From the NCBI GenBank assembly GCA_020881915.1, contig JAJFPB010000005.1, positions 4,526,001-4,590,000 on the forward strand: a stretch of DNA of 64,000 bases, read 5' to 3'. The stretch comes from Paramyrothecium sp. XJ0827 (lineage: Eukaryota > Ascomycota > Sordariomycetes > Hypocreales > Stachybotryaceae). A program made the translations under genes and the position numbers. The notes under the pieces are model-generated. The model did no database searches. It had not been told where the DNA came from and saw nothing but the letters and a program-made list of their open reading frames with translations. Numbering within the stretch: position 1 is the stretch's first letter; the number at the start of each line of letters is the position of its first letter. Below are positions 43,066 through 54,806 of this stretch, piece by piece.

Positions 43066-45231
43066 ATGGACGGGTCTAGACAATCGTCGAGTCGGTCGCA
43101 GGCCGTCTCAGAGGCCCAGCAGGCGCAGAACGCCGTTCAGTTTTCGCAACAGGCCGAGAAGCTTTCCTTGCAGCAGCCTGCCGGCGAAGTCCCCTCAGTC
43201 GCCGTCGCAGCGCACTTTGTTACACCACAGGACCCAGTCATCGAAACATCGGATGGATACCGCCTCCCTGGCGTTCCGCTTCAGGAGGCTCACAAACTAA
43301 ACATCCTCCGCGAAGAACTTCGAGGAGAGCCAGAGACTGTGGACATCCAGGAAGGCGCCGAGACGAAAGAGCGCATATCGAATGCAGATGAAGCAAGCCA
43401 ACAGCGCCAAAAGGTGGTGTCCTTACCCCAGCATCACAATGGCTTAGACATGCAGAAGTCGAGTGGGGGGACGTTGAAACGTTCAATGCCACCGTCGCAT
43501 ACAAATCCCTTATTTCCCCCCCTACCGCTTTACGGACCGCCTTCCGTTCTCCGCGACATTCAATGTACTCTTTTCAGAGTTTCGTCTTTCTTTCTTAGCT
43601 TGGCATTTTTGGGGGTCATTGTCCTAGGGGCGCTGTTCCAGAGTGTACCGACGCTGTTCGACAGAGCTCTTCACAGGTTTACGTCTGGAAACATTGACAC
43701 AAAGCGACCTTTTTTCGAGGAAGAACAGCGCCGTGCCAAACTCCGGGAAGAGAAAGAAAAAGCGTGGCATCGCAGCCGGTCCTCAGAACGGCCGGGCTGT
43801 GATGAGGAAGGGGACGCGGACGAGTTTGCACCTACCGAGGGAGGCAAAGATCCTCTTGTATGCGACGTTGCGTATTACGCGAGGCGAGTCGGCTTGGATG
43901 TGGAGGCGTTCAAGGTCCAGACGGAGGACGGTTTCATCATTGATCTCTGGCATGTCTATGACCCCAACGAGTATACAAAACTCGACTCCGACAGCAGGGA
44001 CTTTCAAGGACCAGATGTGTTTAAAACTTCTCGCAAACGTTTGACCAATCCTGGCAAGAGGCGGAAGTTCCCTGTGCTTCTCATGCACGGCCTCTTACAG
44101 AGCTCAGGTGCGTATTGCTGCAACGACGACGAGTCGCTGGCGTTCTGGCTTTGCAAATCCGGCTACGATGTCTGGCTTGGGAACAACCGGTGTGGCTTTG
44201 AGCCCAAGCACATCGTACTCAAGTACAGCGATCCTAGACATTGGTCGTGGAATATCAGGCAATTTGCGGTCTTGGATTTACCTGCTCTCACTTCTCGAGT
44301 CCTCCACGAGACGGGGTTCGAGAAGATTGGCCTCATCTGCCATTCCCAAGGAACCACACAGACTTTTGTGGCACTCGCCAAAGAGCAGAGGCCAGAACTG
44401 GGTGAGAAGTTGACGGTTGTCTGCGCACTGGCACCGGCAGCCTATGCCGGACCGCTGATTGGCAAGATGTACTTCAAGTTTATGCGAATCATCTCCCCGG
44501 CCATGTTTCGACTGATGTTTGGAATCCACGCGTTCATCCCGTTTATGATGTGGATGCACTCAATACTGGATGGACGAGTGTATGGCTACCTGGGTTACAA
44601 GGTATTTTCTTTCCTTTTCAACTGGTCAGACAGCCGCTGGGATCGCGGGCTTCGGAACAGAATGTTTCAATTCGCCCCGGTATATGTGAGTGCGGAATCG
44701 ATGCGTTGGTGGCTCGGGCGGGAGTGCTTCGCTCGGCATAAGTGCATCCTCTCCACCAAGGAAGCCGCGAGAGCTGAAGAGCAGCTAGACAATATGGGAG
44801 AGGGGCGGGAGCCGGTTGATCAGTCCAACGAGTTCAAGGAGCAGTTGCATAAACATCAGAGTGGCGCGACGGCGTGGTACGATGAGAGGTGCCCGCCTTT
44901 GGCACTCTGGATTTGCGGCAACGATGATCTTGTAGATGGAAGACGGCTTCTCAGAAGATTTGAGAGTAAGCGCGAACCGCATGTCAAGCTTGTGCACAGC
45001 AAGGTTATTCCTGAGTATGAGCATTTGGACGTCATCTGGGCCATGGATGCTGTTGACCAGGTTTTCAAGGAGATCCGCGATGTGCTTTGGAAAACGTGCG
45101 ACGTTCGCGAGAGGTGCCGTGTTCCAACGGGATGCGAGCATGTGGAACCATGGAGAGGCGATACCGGAGTTTCCGGCGAGAGTGAAGGAGGACAGTCGAG
45201 CAGTAACAGTGACAGCGACAGCGACAACTGA
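43066..45231 (+). CDS. TGL1/YEH-type membrane acid lipase (steryl ester or triacylglycerol hydrolase)
   Basis: Single exon, 721 aa, from ATG 43066 (MDGSRQSSSR). A polar N-terminus of about 165 residues is followed by one membrane segment near 170-193 (FFLSLAFLGVIVLGALF), a charged linker, then the acid lipase domain: the lipase-associated region ARRVGLDVEAFKVQTEDGF, LLMHGLLQSSG with the oxyanion HG, GYDVWLGNNRCG, and nucleophile Ser427 in CHSQG. The triad is completed by Asp620 or Asp621 in GNDDLVDG and His653 in YEHLDVIW. The C-terminus is Ser/Asp-rich. Yeast Yeh1, Yeh2 and Tgl1 have this topology and hydrolyse steryl esters or triacylglycerol on lipid droplets or at the plasma membrane. The membrane helix placed before the domain resembles Yeh1/Yeh2 more than a secreted lipase. 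Which substrate it uses is not readable. Confidence 0.91.
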   Translation: MDGSRQSSSRSQAVSEAQQAQNAVQFSQQAEKLSLQQPAGEVPSVAVAAHFVTPQDPVIETSDGYRLPGVPLQEAHKLNILREELRGEPETVDIQEGAETKERISNADEASQQRQKVVSLPQHHNGLDMQKSSGGTLKRSMPPSHTNPLFPPLPLYGPPSVLRDIQCTLFRVSSFFLSLAFLGVIVLGALFQSVPTLFDRALHRFTSGNIDTKRPFFEEEQRRAKLREEKEKAWHRSRSSERPGCDEEGDADEFAPTEGGKDPLVCDVAYYARRVGLDVEAFKVQTEDGFIIDLWHVYDPNEYTKLDSDSRDFQGPDVFKTSRKRLTNPGKRRKFPVLLMHGLLQSSGAYCCNDDESLAFWLCKSGYDVWLGNNRCGFEPKHIVLKYSDPRHWSWNIRQFAVLDLPALTSRVLHETGFEKIGLICHSQGTTQTFVALAKEQRPELGEKLTVVCALAPAAYAGPLIGKMYFKFMRIISPAMFRLMFGIHAFIPFMMWMHSILDGRVYGYLGYKVFSFLFNWSDSRWDRGLRNRMFQFAPVYVSAESMRWWLGRECFARHKCILSTKEAARAEEQLDNMGEGREPVDQSNEFKEQLHKHQSGATAWYDERCPPLALWICGNDDLVDGRRLLRRFESKREPHVKLVHSKVIPEYEHLDVIWAMDAVDQVFKEIRDVLWKTCDVRERCRVPTGCEHVEPWRGDTGVSGESEGGQSSSNSDSDSDN

Positions 45232-46968
45232 GGGGGAGATGGGTTACATGTTGACTTTCCTTCTATCATTTACGACTGCATGCTGTATGGCGTTTCAGGA
45301 GCTTGTTGGGGGCTTGCTGGGATAGATACCCTGTGGGGTTGCAGCGAGTAGATCAGCACGTAGGCAACGCATGCATTGCACGACTTGGAAATAATTAGAC
45401 ATTGACAGTTATAGTACCTACATAATAAATTAGATGGCAATGACACAGGTTTCAACAATGCAGCTACTCCGCGCATGCGCCATGAATTTTTGCCCGTACC
45501 TTCCACCTATTCACCCGCAAAGGCAAGATGACACCAAAACTGAACTGGATTCTATTGCCTGCCATCCAGTGACCGGCGATGGCAAGAAAAGGACGGGCCG
45601 GCGGATACCAGCGGAGGTGCAGGACCGCGCTTGGGCCGAACCCCACCGAGTTACCCCAGGCCAAGAGCCATGTATTATGGGGACGGGGAGGGTTACCGAG
45701 GTGGTGGAGCTCTCCGGCGGGACAGGCACATTGATGTAGTACATGGTTGTGTGCGGATGACTGCGGAGAGTTATGTTCCAGGCCTCCAAAATGCCTGGGG
45801 CGTTTTCATGTCAGTAAGCTTGATGCATTTGGCTATGCGAACTGTGCTGGAAAATACCAATGATTTTGTTTGTTTTGGTGAAAAGCCCGTCGTCTATGAT
45901 AGCATTTGTCATGGCCACACCTTGCACCGCGTATGGAACTTGGATGAATAGCACGGCAGTGAACTAAACCACAACAGGCAATGACGTTTTTTGGGGGACG
46001 CTTCCCCGAGGACCTGGTCACGTATGTTGGTTGGGCAAGCGGAAACAAAGCCGTGGGCCATGTGCGCAGGCTGTGTGCGCGGGCCATGTGCGCTGCATCA
46101 AGCGTTGTAACTGCAGTTACAGTAAGCAGTCTATTTTTCGACCTGGAAAGAAGCACGCCATCTAGGTACGAGCGGTAGCCCAATATACCAAGCCATGTAA
46201 GACAACAGATACTGAGGAGACTGGCCTGAAACCTATCCCCAACTGTCCGGCTTACAACTTCAACATGTGGAGTCGCCGTTTCCGATCCCGCCAACATCAT
46301 TGGAATGGGCACCATCCACACCCGCAACCCAACCAACGAGAGTTCAACCTTTTTTTCTTTACACAGACTCCGCTGGGCCTGGGCCTCCGTGTGCCGAGCA
46401 ACGGAGCTACCGACCTAATGGAGGAAGGGAGGGCGATCACGCGTCGTTCCCCCGTCTCCGCTAGCTCGACACTGACAAGTCCATTGCCTTGCTGGAGCGG
46501 AGGATATTCGACCATTGGCCAGGCCGCCCCCAGGGGTCCACGGCTCCACCACACCCCGATCCCATCCCCAGGCCGAGGTTGAGACCGAGGACCATGGAGC
46601 CGGGGTCAGGTAAGCTTCAGAGGTCTGTCGGATAACCCTGGACATGCCCAGACGTCCGTCACTTGTTCTGCTGGAGTGACCGACTGACCTACTTCATTGC
46701 ATTGCCCAACCACGTCGCAACCTTCCTTTCTTCCAATAATTCCATCCTGCCCTCACGAGTCTCCCTCCCTCCCCCCAACGTAGCGCCCTTTCTCCCAATC
46801 CCGTCCAGGTCCCTGCGAGCGATCTGTAGAATTATTGCCGTAGCAAGCCGGCCGCAGTGCAACATCGGCGTGATCGCTACCCCACGTCTACCGGGGCAAA
46901 GACATTGAAAGCAAAGCCTCGCGAAGCGCTCACCACCCTTCCGTCGCGTGCGTGCCAGAGTCGCAGCC
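45232..46968. promoter_or_regulatory. Intergenic region upstream of the CoA ligase gene
   Basis: 1.7 kb with four copies of CCGAGG, the reverse complement of CCTCGG, at 45696, 46006, 46573 and 46585. A plus-strand frame from 46267 to 46908 has only two stops (46456, 46634) and a GTAAGC donor-like site at 46610. It may be a leader or a decayed exon, but no family is recognised. Confidence 0.5.
46573..46590 (-). promoter_or_regulatory. Paired CCTCGG boxes upstream of the CoA ligase
   Basis: Two copies of CCGAGG (CCTCGG on the minus strand) at 46573-46578 and 46585-46590, 12 bp apart, about 380-400 bp upstream of the ATG. Spaced pairs are less likely by chance than single sites. A role in fatty-acid induction is inference. 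Confidence 0.4.
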
Positions 46969-48974
46969 ATGCCGATCAAGTCGATATACCCCGACGTACA
47001 GATCCCGGACACGGACATCTGGTCCTTGTGGTTGGCGCAACCTCGACCTTACCCGGAAGACCACAGTATGACAAGATTCTTTCATGCATTTTCATGTCCG
47101 CTTCGTCTGCGAACCAAATCCAATTGTCTAACCCACCTCACCTCCAGAGCTGTTCATCGAGGGCGACACTGGCCGATCCTACACACTCGCCCAGCTCAGA
47201 GAGTCCTCCATCGCCTTCGGCAAGGGCCTTAAGCACCAGTTCAAGTGGGCCAAGGGCGACGTCCTCGGCTTCTTCAGCGCCAACGACATCGACGTCCCCG
47301 TCGCCAACTTCGGCCTGCACTGGGCCGGCGGCGTCGCCAGCCCCGCGAACCCGACCTACACAGTCGAGGAGCTCGCGCGCCAGCTCAAGGACTCGGGCGC
47401 GAAGGCCCTGTTGACGCAGAAGGCCTTCCTGCCGTCCGCCACAAAGGCCGCCGAGCTCGTCGGGCTGCCGCTGGACCGCATCCTCCTGTTGGGCAGCCAG
47501 AGGGACGAGACGGGCAAGTTCAGGCATTGGACCGACATCACGGCCAAGGATGCCTGGATCCAGCCCAAGAAGACGGCCGTTGATTCAAAGGACCTGGCTT
47601 TCCTGGTTTACAGCTCGGTAGGACTGCCACCTGCAACGCCGGGTCCCTGGCTTTATCATCCTCAAGGAGAGGCTTACTGATTCGATGGCCTCGTCTTGTA
47701 GGGTACAACTGGCCTCCCCAAGGGCGTCATGCTCACCCACGCCAACATCATCGCCAACACTCACCAATTCACTCGCTTCGATGTCAAGACGCTGAGCTGG
47801 GACATGGATGCCCAGCTAGGCGTTCTTCCCTTCTTCCACATTTACGTACGCAGTCACAAGCCCTCCCTCGCATCCTGTCACGGGTCATGTCACTGACTAA
47901 ACGGCAGGGCCTGAGCGTTGTCGTCAACACCACCTTGCTCACCGGCGCCAAGTGCATCGTCATGCCCAAGTTCGATCTCGAAAAGGCCTGCCAGCTCATC
48001 CAGGACCACCGGATCAGCTTCCTGTATGTGCCGCCGCCCATCGTGCTGGCGCTCGGCAAGCACCCGGTCGTCGACAAGTACGACCTCGCGTCGCTGCGCT
48101 TCATCAACTCGGGCGCTGCGCCCCTGAGCAAGCACCTAGTGGAGGCCGTCTGGAACCGCCTCCGCATCGGCGTCAAGCAGGGCTACGGGCTGTCGGAGAC
48201 CAGCCCGACCACGCATAGCCAGCTCATTGACGAATTTTGGAAGTTCCAGGGGTCCGTCGGCAAGCTGGTGCCGAACATGCAGGCTAAGATTATCGACCCC
48301 GAGGGCAATGAAGTTCCCTCTGGACAGGTATGATTTCTGCATTGGCGGCATGTGTTTTCTGCTGCAATGAAGACAAAATAGCACGGCTTTCGGCTGACTA
48401 CAAAGCAGACTGGAGAGCTTCTTCTCAAGGGACCTAACGTGTTTGGTGGCTACTGGCAGCGTCCTGAGCTGAACAAGGACTCGTTCACCGAGGACGGATG
48501 GTACAGGACTGGTGACGTTGGCTACGTCGATAAGAGGGGCAACTTCTACATTACCGACAGAATCAAGGAGCTCATCAAATACAGTAAGTCTTCGTTGGTC
48601 ACTATGGACCTTCGACATATAATGCTAACGACACCTCCGCAGAGGGCTTCCAAGTTCCACCCGCCGAGCTCGAGGAGATCCTCGTCGGCCGCGAGGACAT
48701 TGCCGACGCGTGCGTCATTGGCGTCTGGGACGAGGAGCGCCAGACCGAGGTACCCCGTGCCTACATCGTCGTGAAAGCTGGCGCAGAAGAGACGGAGGAG
48801 CGTGCCAAGGAGATCATCGAGTGGCTAGCAGCCAAGGTCGCTCCGCCGAAACGCCTCCGCGGTGGCCTACGCTTCGCCAAGGAGATCCCAAAATCGGCAT
48901 CCGGCAAGATCCTAAGGCGAGTGCTGATCGAGAAGGTGAGGAAGGAGGAGGCGGCGCCCAAGGCAAAGCTGTAG
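46969..48974 (+). CDS. Peroxisomal 4-coumarate-CoA-ligase-like acyl-CoA synthetase
   Basis: Six exons, 46969-47065, 47148-47617, 47702-47845, 47908-48327, 48409-48583 and 48643-48974, give 545 aa; all five introns keep frame. The fold is ANL superfamily. The P-loop GTTGLPKGVMLTH (190-202) begins exactly at an exon edge. VLPFFHIYGLSVVV, YVPPPIVLALGKHP, the A5 motif QGYGLSETSP near 330, GWYRTGDVGYVD and ITDRIKELIKYKGFQVPP follow, with the C-terminal catalytic lysine in IPKSASGKILRR near 522. The enzyme activates a carboxylic acid to an acyl-adenylate and then a CoA thioester. The last residues are KAKL, so AKL is a valid peroxisomal targeting signal (PTS1) read by Pex5. Substrates in this fungal group range from aromatic acids to medium-chain acids, and the pocket cannot be assigned by eye. 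Confidence 0.94.
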
Positions 48975-49135
48975 ACTGGCCAGCGTGTATTGTACATATA
49001 TCATCTAAATTATGCTAGAAGTGATGTTACAGTGTTCTTCTATCAAAACATGTCCTTGTAGAACAGCATGCCGCTCCGGCACACAAACCGCGGTGTAGCC
49101 TGGCTCGCGACGAAACACATCTTGTGTGACGGCTT

Positions 49136-50116
49136 TCAACCCATCCGCTCGGCCTCCTCCAGCAGCTTCTCCACGCTGAACCTCGGGTCGCCCTGCGCGA
49201 ACCACTCCAGCAGCTGCTTGCGCTCCGCCGCCCGCTCCTTTCTCTGGCCGTCCAGCTCCGCATCGCCAGCCTCCCACCCGCCGTAGAATTTCTGCAGGCA
49301 CATGACAAGCCACCTGGCCTGGTCGGGGTGGACGCCCCGGCCGTCCATGACCTGGCCCTGCATGAGCACGAGGCCCCGCTCATCCGCTAGGTCCAGGTGG
49401 TGCGTGATGGTGGTGTGCGGCTGGGAGAACTCGCCGCGCGCCTTGTACTCGGCGAGCTGCGTGAAGAGGACGGTGCTGGTGCGGGACCCGGCGTCAAAGG
49501 TCCATTGCAGGAAGTGGATCTCGGCGCCTTGGTCCGGGTGCGGGACGGGCAGCACGAATTGGGGAGCGTTTCGAGCGACCTCTTCCATGGCACGGTACGT
49601 CCCTGTTGGAACCACGGCGCAGAGGGTCTGTGGCGAGGAGGCATGCCGCAGGCGCCAGATGGCTGTGAGCTCCTTTTCTGGCAGGTCGCGAGCCTTGTCG
49701 AGGTCCAAAATGTCGTCCAGGGACTTGATAGCAGACTTCCCTGCGTCTTTTCGCACCACATCCTCGCTCTTCGCTGATTCGGTGGTCATCTGTGAAGGTA
49801 GGGGACCTCGATTGGGCTGCACGACAGGCGTCTCCGGTGCCTGAGGAATAGTGCCCGTCTCTATCGCGCCATCCTTTCGATGGGCATCAATCTTGTCGGC
49901 GTACGCGGCCTTCAAGTCGTCAATTGACTTGTGCCCTTCGCTCTGGGCCTTCTGGTGCAGTTTCTCGCGGTACTTTTCGAGGACGGCCTTGGGAGGCTGG
50001 TTCGTGAGAAATCGAAGGTCGTGGACCTGGGCCCAGCGCCGCTGGGTGGCGGCTCGAGTTGAGCGAAGGGGGCAGCTCGCCAGATGCCGGAGGCTTGGTA
50101 ACCGCAAGGACGCCAT
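49136..50116 (-). CDS. ATP11: ATP11/ATPAF1 mitochondrial F1-ATPase assembly factor
   Basis: Single exon, 326 aa, starting at ATG 50116 (MASLRLPSLRHLASC). The N-terminus is Arg/Ser/Leu-rich without acids, a mitochondrial presequence. The ATP11 domain follows: PPKAVLEKYREKLHQKAQSE, KSLDDILDLDKARDLPEKEL, AIWRLRHASSPQTLCAVVPT, HFLQWTFDAGSRTSTVLFTQ and HTTITHHLDLADERGLVLMQ. Atp11 binds the unassembled F1 beta subunit in the matrix and keeps it from aggregating until alpha subunits replace the chaperone. It is transcribed away from MMS19, with 645 bp between the two starts. Confidence 0.95.
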   Translation of the reverse strand: MASLRLPSLRHLASCPLRSTRAATQRRWAQVHDLRFLTNQPPKAVLEKYREKLHQKAQSEGHKSIDDLKAAYADKIDAHRKDGAIETGTIPQAPETPVVQPNRGPLPSQMTTESAKSEDVVRKDAGKSAIKSLDDILDLDKARDLPEKELTAIWRLRHASSPQTLCAVVPTGTYRAMEEVARNAPQFVLPVPHPDQGAEIHFLQWTFDAGSRTSTVLFTQLAEYKARGEFSQPHTTITHHLDLADERGLVLMQGQVMDGRGVHPDQARWLVMCLQKFYGGWEAGDAELDGQRKERAAERKQLLEWFAQGDPRFSVEKLLEEAERMG

Positions 50117-50761
50117 GGTTCCGAAGATTGCTGCTTCGCGCAGGTGTAGGATGACAGAGGGGAGTTGGCAATTCGAGTGCAGTGGAATGAGCTCCCAAAA
50201 AGATGCCAGTTCTTTGGAGTTGAGATGTTGCTGCAAAAAACGACGACCGGGATCGTCATAGAGCTACAGCTCTGGACAAGGTACCACTTGCAGGTACCGA
50301 CTGGCAGGGTTGCGGCTCGAAGAGTACCTCAACTTTTCGGTGGGGCCCGACCCCACGGCGCCGGAACTGCGTCACCGACCAGCGCTGAGAGAAGGTCGCT
50401 GAAAACCCGGCATCGGCCTCTAACTTAGATGTCGGAAGGAAATCTTGCGGCATACTACGTTTTGAACCCACGGGCAACCGGCACGAAACAAACAAATCAC
50501 ACTCCTACGGGCCCGATTCTAAACAGTCACAGCTCCTCTGTCTGAGCATCCATCCCACCGCAAAAAGGCACCCGTCGACAGCCGCATCTGGCTTGACCCC
50601 GCCATTGGCCTGAGAATTGCCCCGCCAGAGACCATATCAAACTTCTGCGCCGGAGCCGCTGCGTCGATATCTGCTCCGAGTCGCGTGAGGGCGGGGATTC
50701 TCTTGGCTATAGCACAATATAGCATCTGAGTTTTCGTGGGCCTGCCTCTCATTCATTCATC
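50117..50761. promoter_or_regulatory. Divergent promoter region of ATP11 and MMS19
   Basis: 645 bp holding both promoters. No TATA box stands out close to either start and no other coding frame is supported. Confidence 0.6.
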
Positions 50762-53700
50762 ATGGCCGACTTTCGCCAGCTCGCTCTGGAGTTTGTCCTG
50801 GCGGACAACGAGGCCACGCAGAAAAGAATTGCGCAGAACGCTGCCTCCGGTATGTCTGACGCGCGGTTCTCACTAACCGGAGAGATTCCTGACACTTCAT
50901 TATCCGCCATTGCTGACACTGCCCAGAGCTTCAAAATGCCACTCCAAACACCAACCCTGTGGCCCGGTGGGTAGAGGCTGTGCAGCCCTGGATGCCAGGC
51001 CACGCCGACGACAGTATGGTGGATGAAGGCGAGGAGGCTACTGACTGGACGGCTAGGGCGAAAGGTACGTTCTCCTGTCGACTCATCTTTCGAAGGAATT
51101 TAGGTCTAATCGCCAAGTAAAGCTCTGGAGTTTCTCTCTCAAACCCTGGATCATTTGGGCAGGGAGGTGCTAAAGCCAAGTCAAGGTAAGTCAAGTTTAT
51201 CATTGACATGACGTTGCGCTCTCCAATTAACAATCGGTAGTCAAGTTACTCGTTGCTTTCTTTGGTGCCATGTTCGAGGTTGATCACAAAGCTGGTATCA
51301 TGGCTTCAGCGACTGCTCTCTCCAGAATCGCCGCGATGAAGTCGTTCCAGCCCCAGAGCGGCAACGACATTATCCAGAAGGTTTGCGCTCTGAAGGACGA
51401 CTTCCCTCGTCAACTCTCCAAGACACGGCTAGAGGTATACAAGCTGTTCAATCAACTCATCTCAAATCCCGATGTCGCGAGCGACCTGCAGTACCGCCAC
51501 GGCGCGGCGTCGGGCTTCATGAACGATCTTTTGCAACTCTGCCGGAGTGAGAGGGACCCAGACTGCTTGATGGTGTGGTTTGACATCTTGAGGATCTTCC
51601 TGCAGGAGTTCTCGCCCTCTCAGGAGATTCAGGAGGAGGTTTATGGCAACTTTAAGGCCTATTTCCCCATCACCCTCCCACGAACATCCCAGAGCGCAAT
51701 CACCCCAGAAGAACTGAAGCTCCAACTTCGAAAGTGCTTCTCATCAAACCATCGCTTAGCGTCTCTGGTCTTTCCATTCCTCGTTGGTAAGCTGGATCAA
51801 GGCGACGGAGTCACAGTCAATGTCAAGGTATGTTTCTTCTAAGCTTCGGGTTTGGCATTTTCTGACCGGTATAGGTCGACGTCCTGAGGACCATCAAAGC
51901 TTGTCTGGACGAGTATGCTCATCCGGAGCAATCCGTTACGCCGTATGTCAACCAGATCTGGGGTAGCCTTAAGTATGAAGTCCGCAACGGGGAGATAGAA
52001 GACACCATCTGGGCTACATTGGAAGTTCTCAAATCTCTCGCCACAAGGTTAAAGGCGGATGACCTAAGGGACTACAGCTTGACTGTCACACGAGACTGTG
52101 TCAACGATCTTTCTAATCCGACCTACACTGCATCTGCCGGTCGGCTCCTCATCAGCGTCTTGAGTGCCAATGCCAGGGCTTTTGTGCTGATGGCGGCGCC
52201 AACAATCACACATATCAAGGACAACCTCCGCCACCCCAAGTCGCCCTTGCATACTCAGGATTTACTCAAGATTTTGCACGTCCTCCTCGAGACCCGAATC
52301 TTACTGGCGAGCACAGAGATGCCCGTGGCGGACGCCAGCGACTTCGGCGCTATTGATGCAATGTTCAAGCCACTCTACGAAGATGTGTACAGGGCTCAGC
52401 TCGCAGCTGCGCGCAAGGACAACCCACTGTATGACGACTTGAAGATTGCGACACAGGCAGTCCAGGGTGCCGGAGCTCTCGTTTGCCAGCAGTCGGCCAA
52501 GGCACCCGACGCGCTGGGCGGCTTAGGAAACTCAACGCCAGCGCTACTTCTCCCCGATTCGACCTGCTCGGATGTCTCCAACACCCTGTTTGCAATTGTT
52601 GCGGACGCAAGCCTAGGGAAAGCACGGAATGAGGCAGCAGACGAGCTCGCCAACGAGACCACCAAGGCACTTGAGAGGGTTGCACGAACCTACCATGGCA
52701 GCTACAAGGAATTGGTAGATCAAGGCATGCGCTTGGTGCGCGAGAGCTGGCTTGAAAAGCAACAGAACGCATCAGAGACGATTCAAAGTCTTTGCCTCAT
52801 TCTGGCATTTGTGGGCTGCTCGGAATTGCCACAATCGCCCGCTGATGGCCTTGGTCGTTTCCTCTATTTCACGCAAGCAGTCATGGCAGAACTCTTTGCT
52901 GCCATCGACCAGCAAGTTACTCCGAGCATCTGGTGCTCCTTGGTTACCAGTTTGCAGTCCGCTGCTCGTTACTTCAACGACGCATGCCTCGCGCAGAACC
53001 CCGACAGGACTCAAACACCTGTTGATGCTCCTTGGGTTGAAGCCATTACGCAGAAATACCCGTCTTTAACTACACTTGGCGCAGCTGTCAGTGAGACGGC
53101 GACGACTCCTTGCCCGGCCTCAGTCTCCGAGATTCGCAATGACTTCCTGCTAATTGGCCTCTACGTTATGAAACGGCTTTACCAGCGGGCCACAAGATTA
53201 CAGGAAGGCGCTGGTAGTCCAGCCCTTATTCTTAGTCAGGATTTCGCCAGCGAAGATGTGCCATTACAAAACCAATACCTGCACCTCATCTCGAGCCTAG
53301 CCGGCTTCATTGTGCATGAGATGAGTGAGCCTCAGCAACTCTCACTTCGAGTAGAACGATACGCAGTCAACCTTTTCCACGAAGACTCGATATCACTCCC
53401 AGAAGCTCCATCGCAAAGCCAGGAGCAAGCACAAAGTGCCAACGGAAACTCTCCCTGGACTTGGCTCGTTCAGAGCAGGGTAAACATCCTTTCCATTGGC
53501 ATACTGGAAACTCTCCGCCCTTCGGGCATCTCAAGACTCGTAAGTTGCCAGAGTATCGGACCTCAACAAATGCTGACGTTGTCATAGTTTGATGTAGGTA
53601 TCGCGCAAGAGCTCCTCTACAGCGGTGCATTTTCTACGTCTGCCGAGAGACACCCGGTCGCTGTGCCCGTAGCGCAGTCGATTGTGACCATTTTGACGAA

Positions 53701-54589
53701 CAAGTTCAAAATCGAGACGCTGCCAGAAGTGCTGTCAACTCTCAATCAAAAGTCGATTGAGACACTGGCGTCGGTGCATTCTGATAACATTGGCACAAAC
53801 ACACTAGAACAGGTTGGCCCAATATTCGCAATTGCTAACGGCATGCTTCGCCGTGGAAGCGGCAAGGACGCTAAACAGTTGCTTGAATCGTTACGAGAGG
53901 GCCCCAAGAATCCAAATATTGGTCACCATATTGCGCGGCGGTTCGAGTTGCTCGTGGCGCCCCAGGACTACCTTACCAAAGAGAACTATGCTATGGTCAA
54001 GCCGCTGTGGATGCAGAAGGTCTACTTTGAGTTGGTCAAGCCCATGCTGCAGCGAGCCGATGGGTCTGAGGCAGAGGCAGTGGAACCTTCTAAAACCAAC
54101 TACGGCATTGCCGTGCTGTCGATGTTGAAGCACATGGACTTCTCCATCTTCGAAGACGATGCAGCCTCAATAGTCCGCGTTGCTATCCTGATTGCGCAGA
54201 ACACGGGCCTGGGCCCCGACACCCAAACCGCCCTGGAAACACTGCGGAAGATCCTGCCTGACGCCCCTGAGAAGATCAAGAGCCACCTCCAGAGCCTGAT
54301 CAAGATTTGCGTCCAGTCCTTCTCCACCAAATCGGCATCAGCACCGCAAAGAGCAGAGTGGCTGCCGAAAGACTACGAAACTTCGGCCAAAGACCCCAGA
54401 GCCGCGGCGGCTTGTGGCAAGCTTAGCCTAGAGATTGTAGGGGCAATGCCTCAAATATTCGACGCTCCAGAGCTGCTACCGTTTGCGCCGCAAGTAGGTC
54501 GGGAGCTCACGGTTGCCTGCGGACACCACGTGCGAGATGTTAGAAAGTCGGCCAGGCTGGCGCGAGCAGCTTGGGCGAACCTGAAGTGA
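50762..54589 (+). CDS. MMS19: MMS19/Met18 cytosolic iron-sulfur targeting HEAT-repeat protein
   Basis: Six exons, 50762-50849, 50927-51064, 51123-51185, 51241-51827, 51875-53539 and 53588-54589, give 1180 aa. The four N-terminal joins build MADFRQLALEFVLADNEATQ...RWVEAVQPWMPGHADD...AKALEFLSQTLDHLGREVLKPSQVKLLVAFFGAMFEVDHKAG, the MMS19 N-terminal domain. The remainder is helical HEAT repeat, with the C-terminal MMS19 part near FEDDAASIVRVAILIAQNTG and LRKILPDAPEKIKSHLQSLI. MMS19 works with Cia1 and Cia2 to hand Fe-S clusters to DNA polymerases, helicases such as Rad3, and other nuclear enzymes, which explains the repair and methionine phenotypes of yeast met18. Exon edges are firm; the last 80 residues are the least conserved part I can judge. 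Confidence 0.92.
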
Positions 54590-54806
54590 TAGAGAAGGTT
54601 GCCGGTGGAGTTGTCTAGATCACCTTGGGAAAGTCAATGGGAGACATTGCATATAGAATCAGCCGGATATAGAGAGGTCGTATATTTTTCAATTACAACA
54701 GCGCTCCAATATCTTAGGTATGATTTAGTGACAAGCAGCAGATGCTTCAATCCATCCTCCAAATAATCCTCAACGCCCTATTTTGTTTCTTGAACGTGTG
54801 GTGGTA

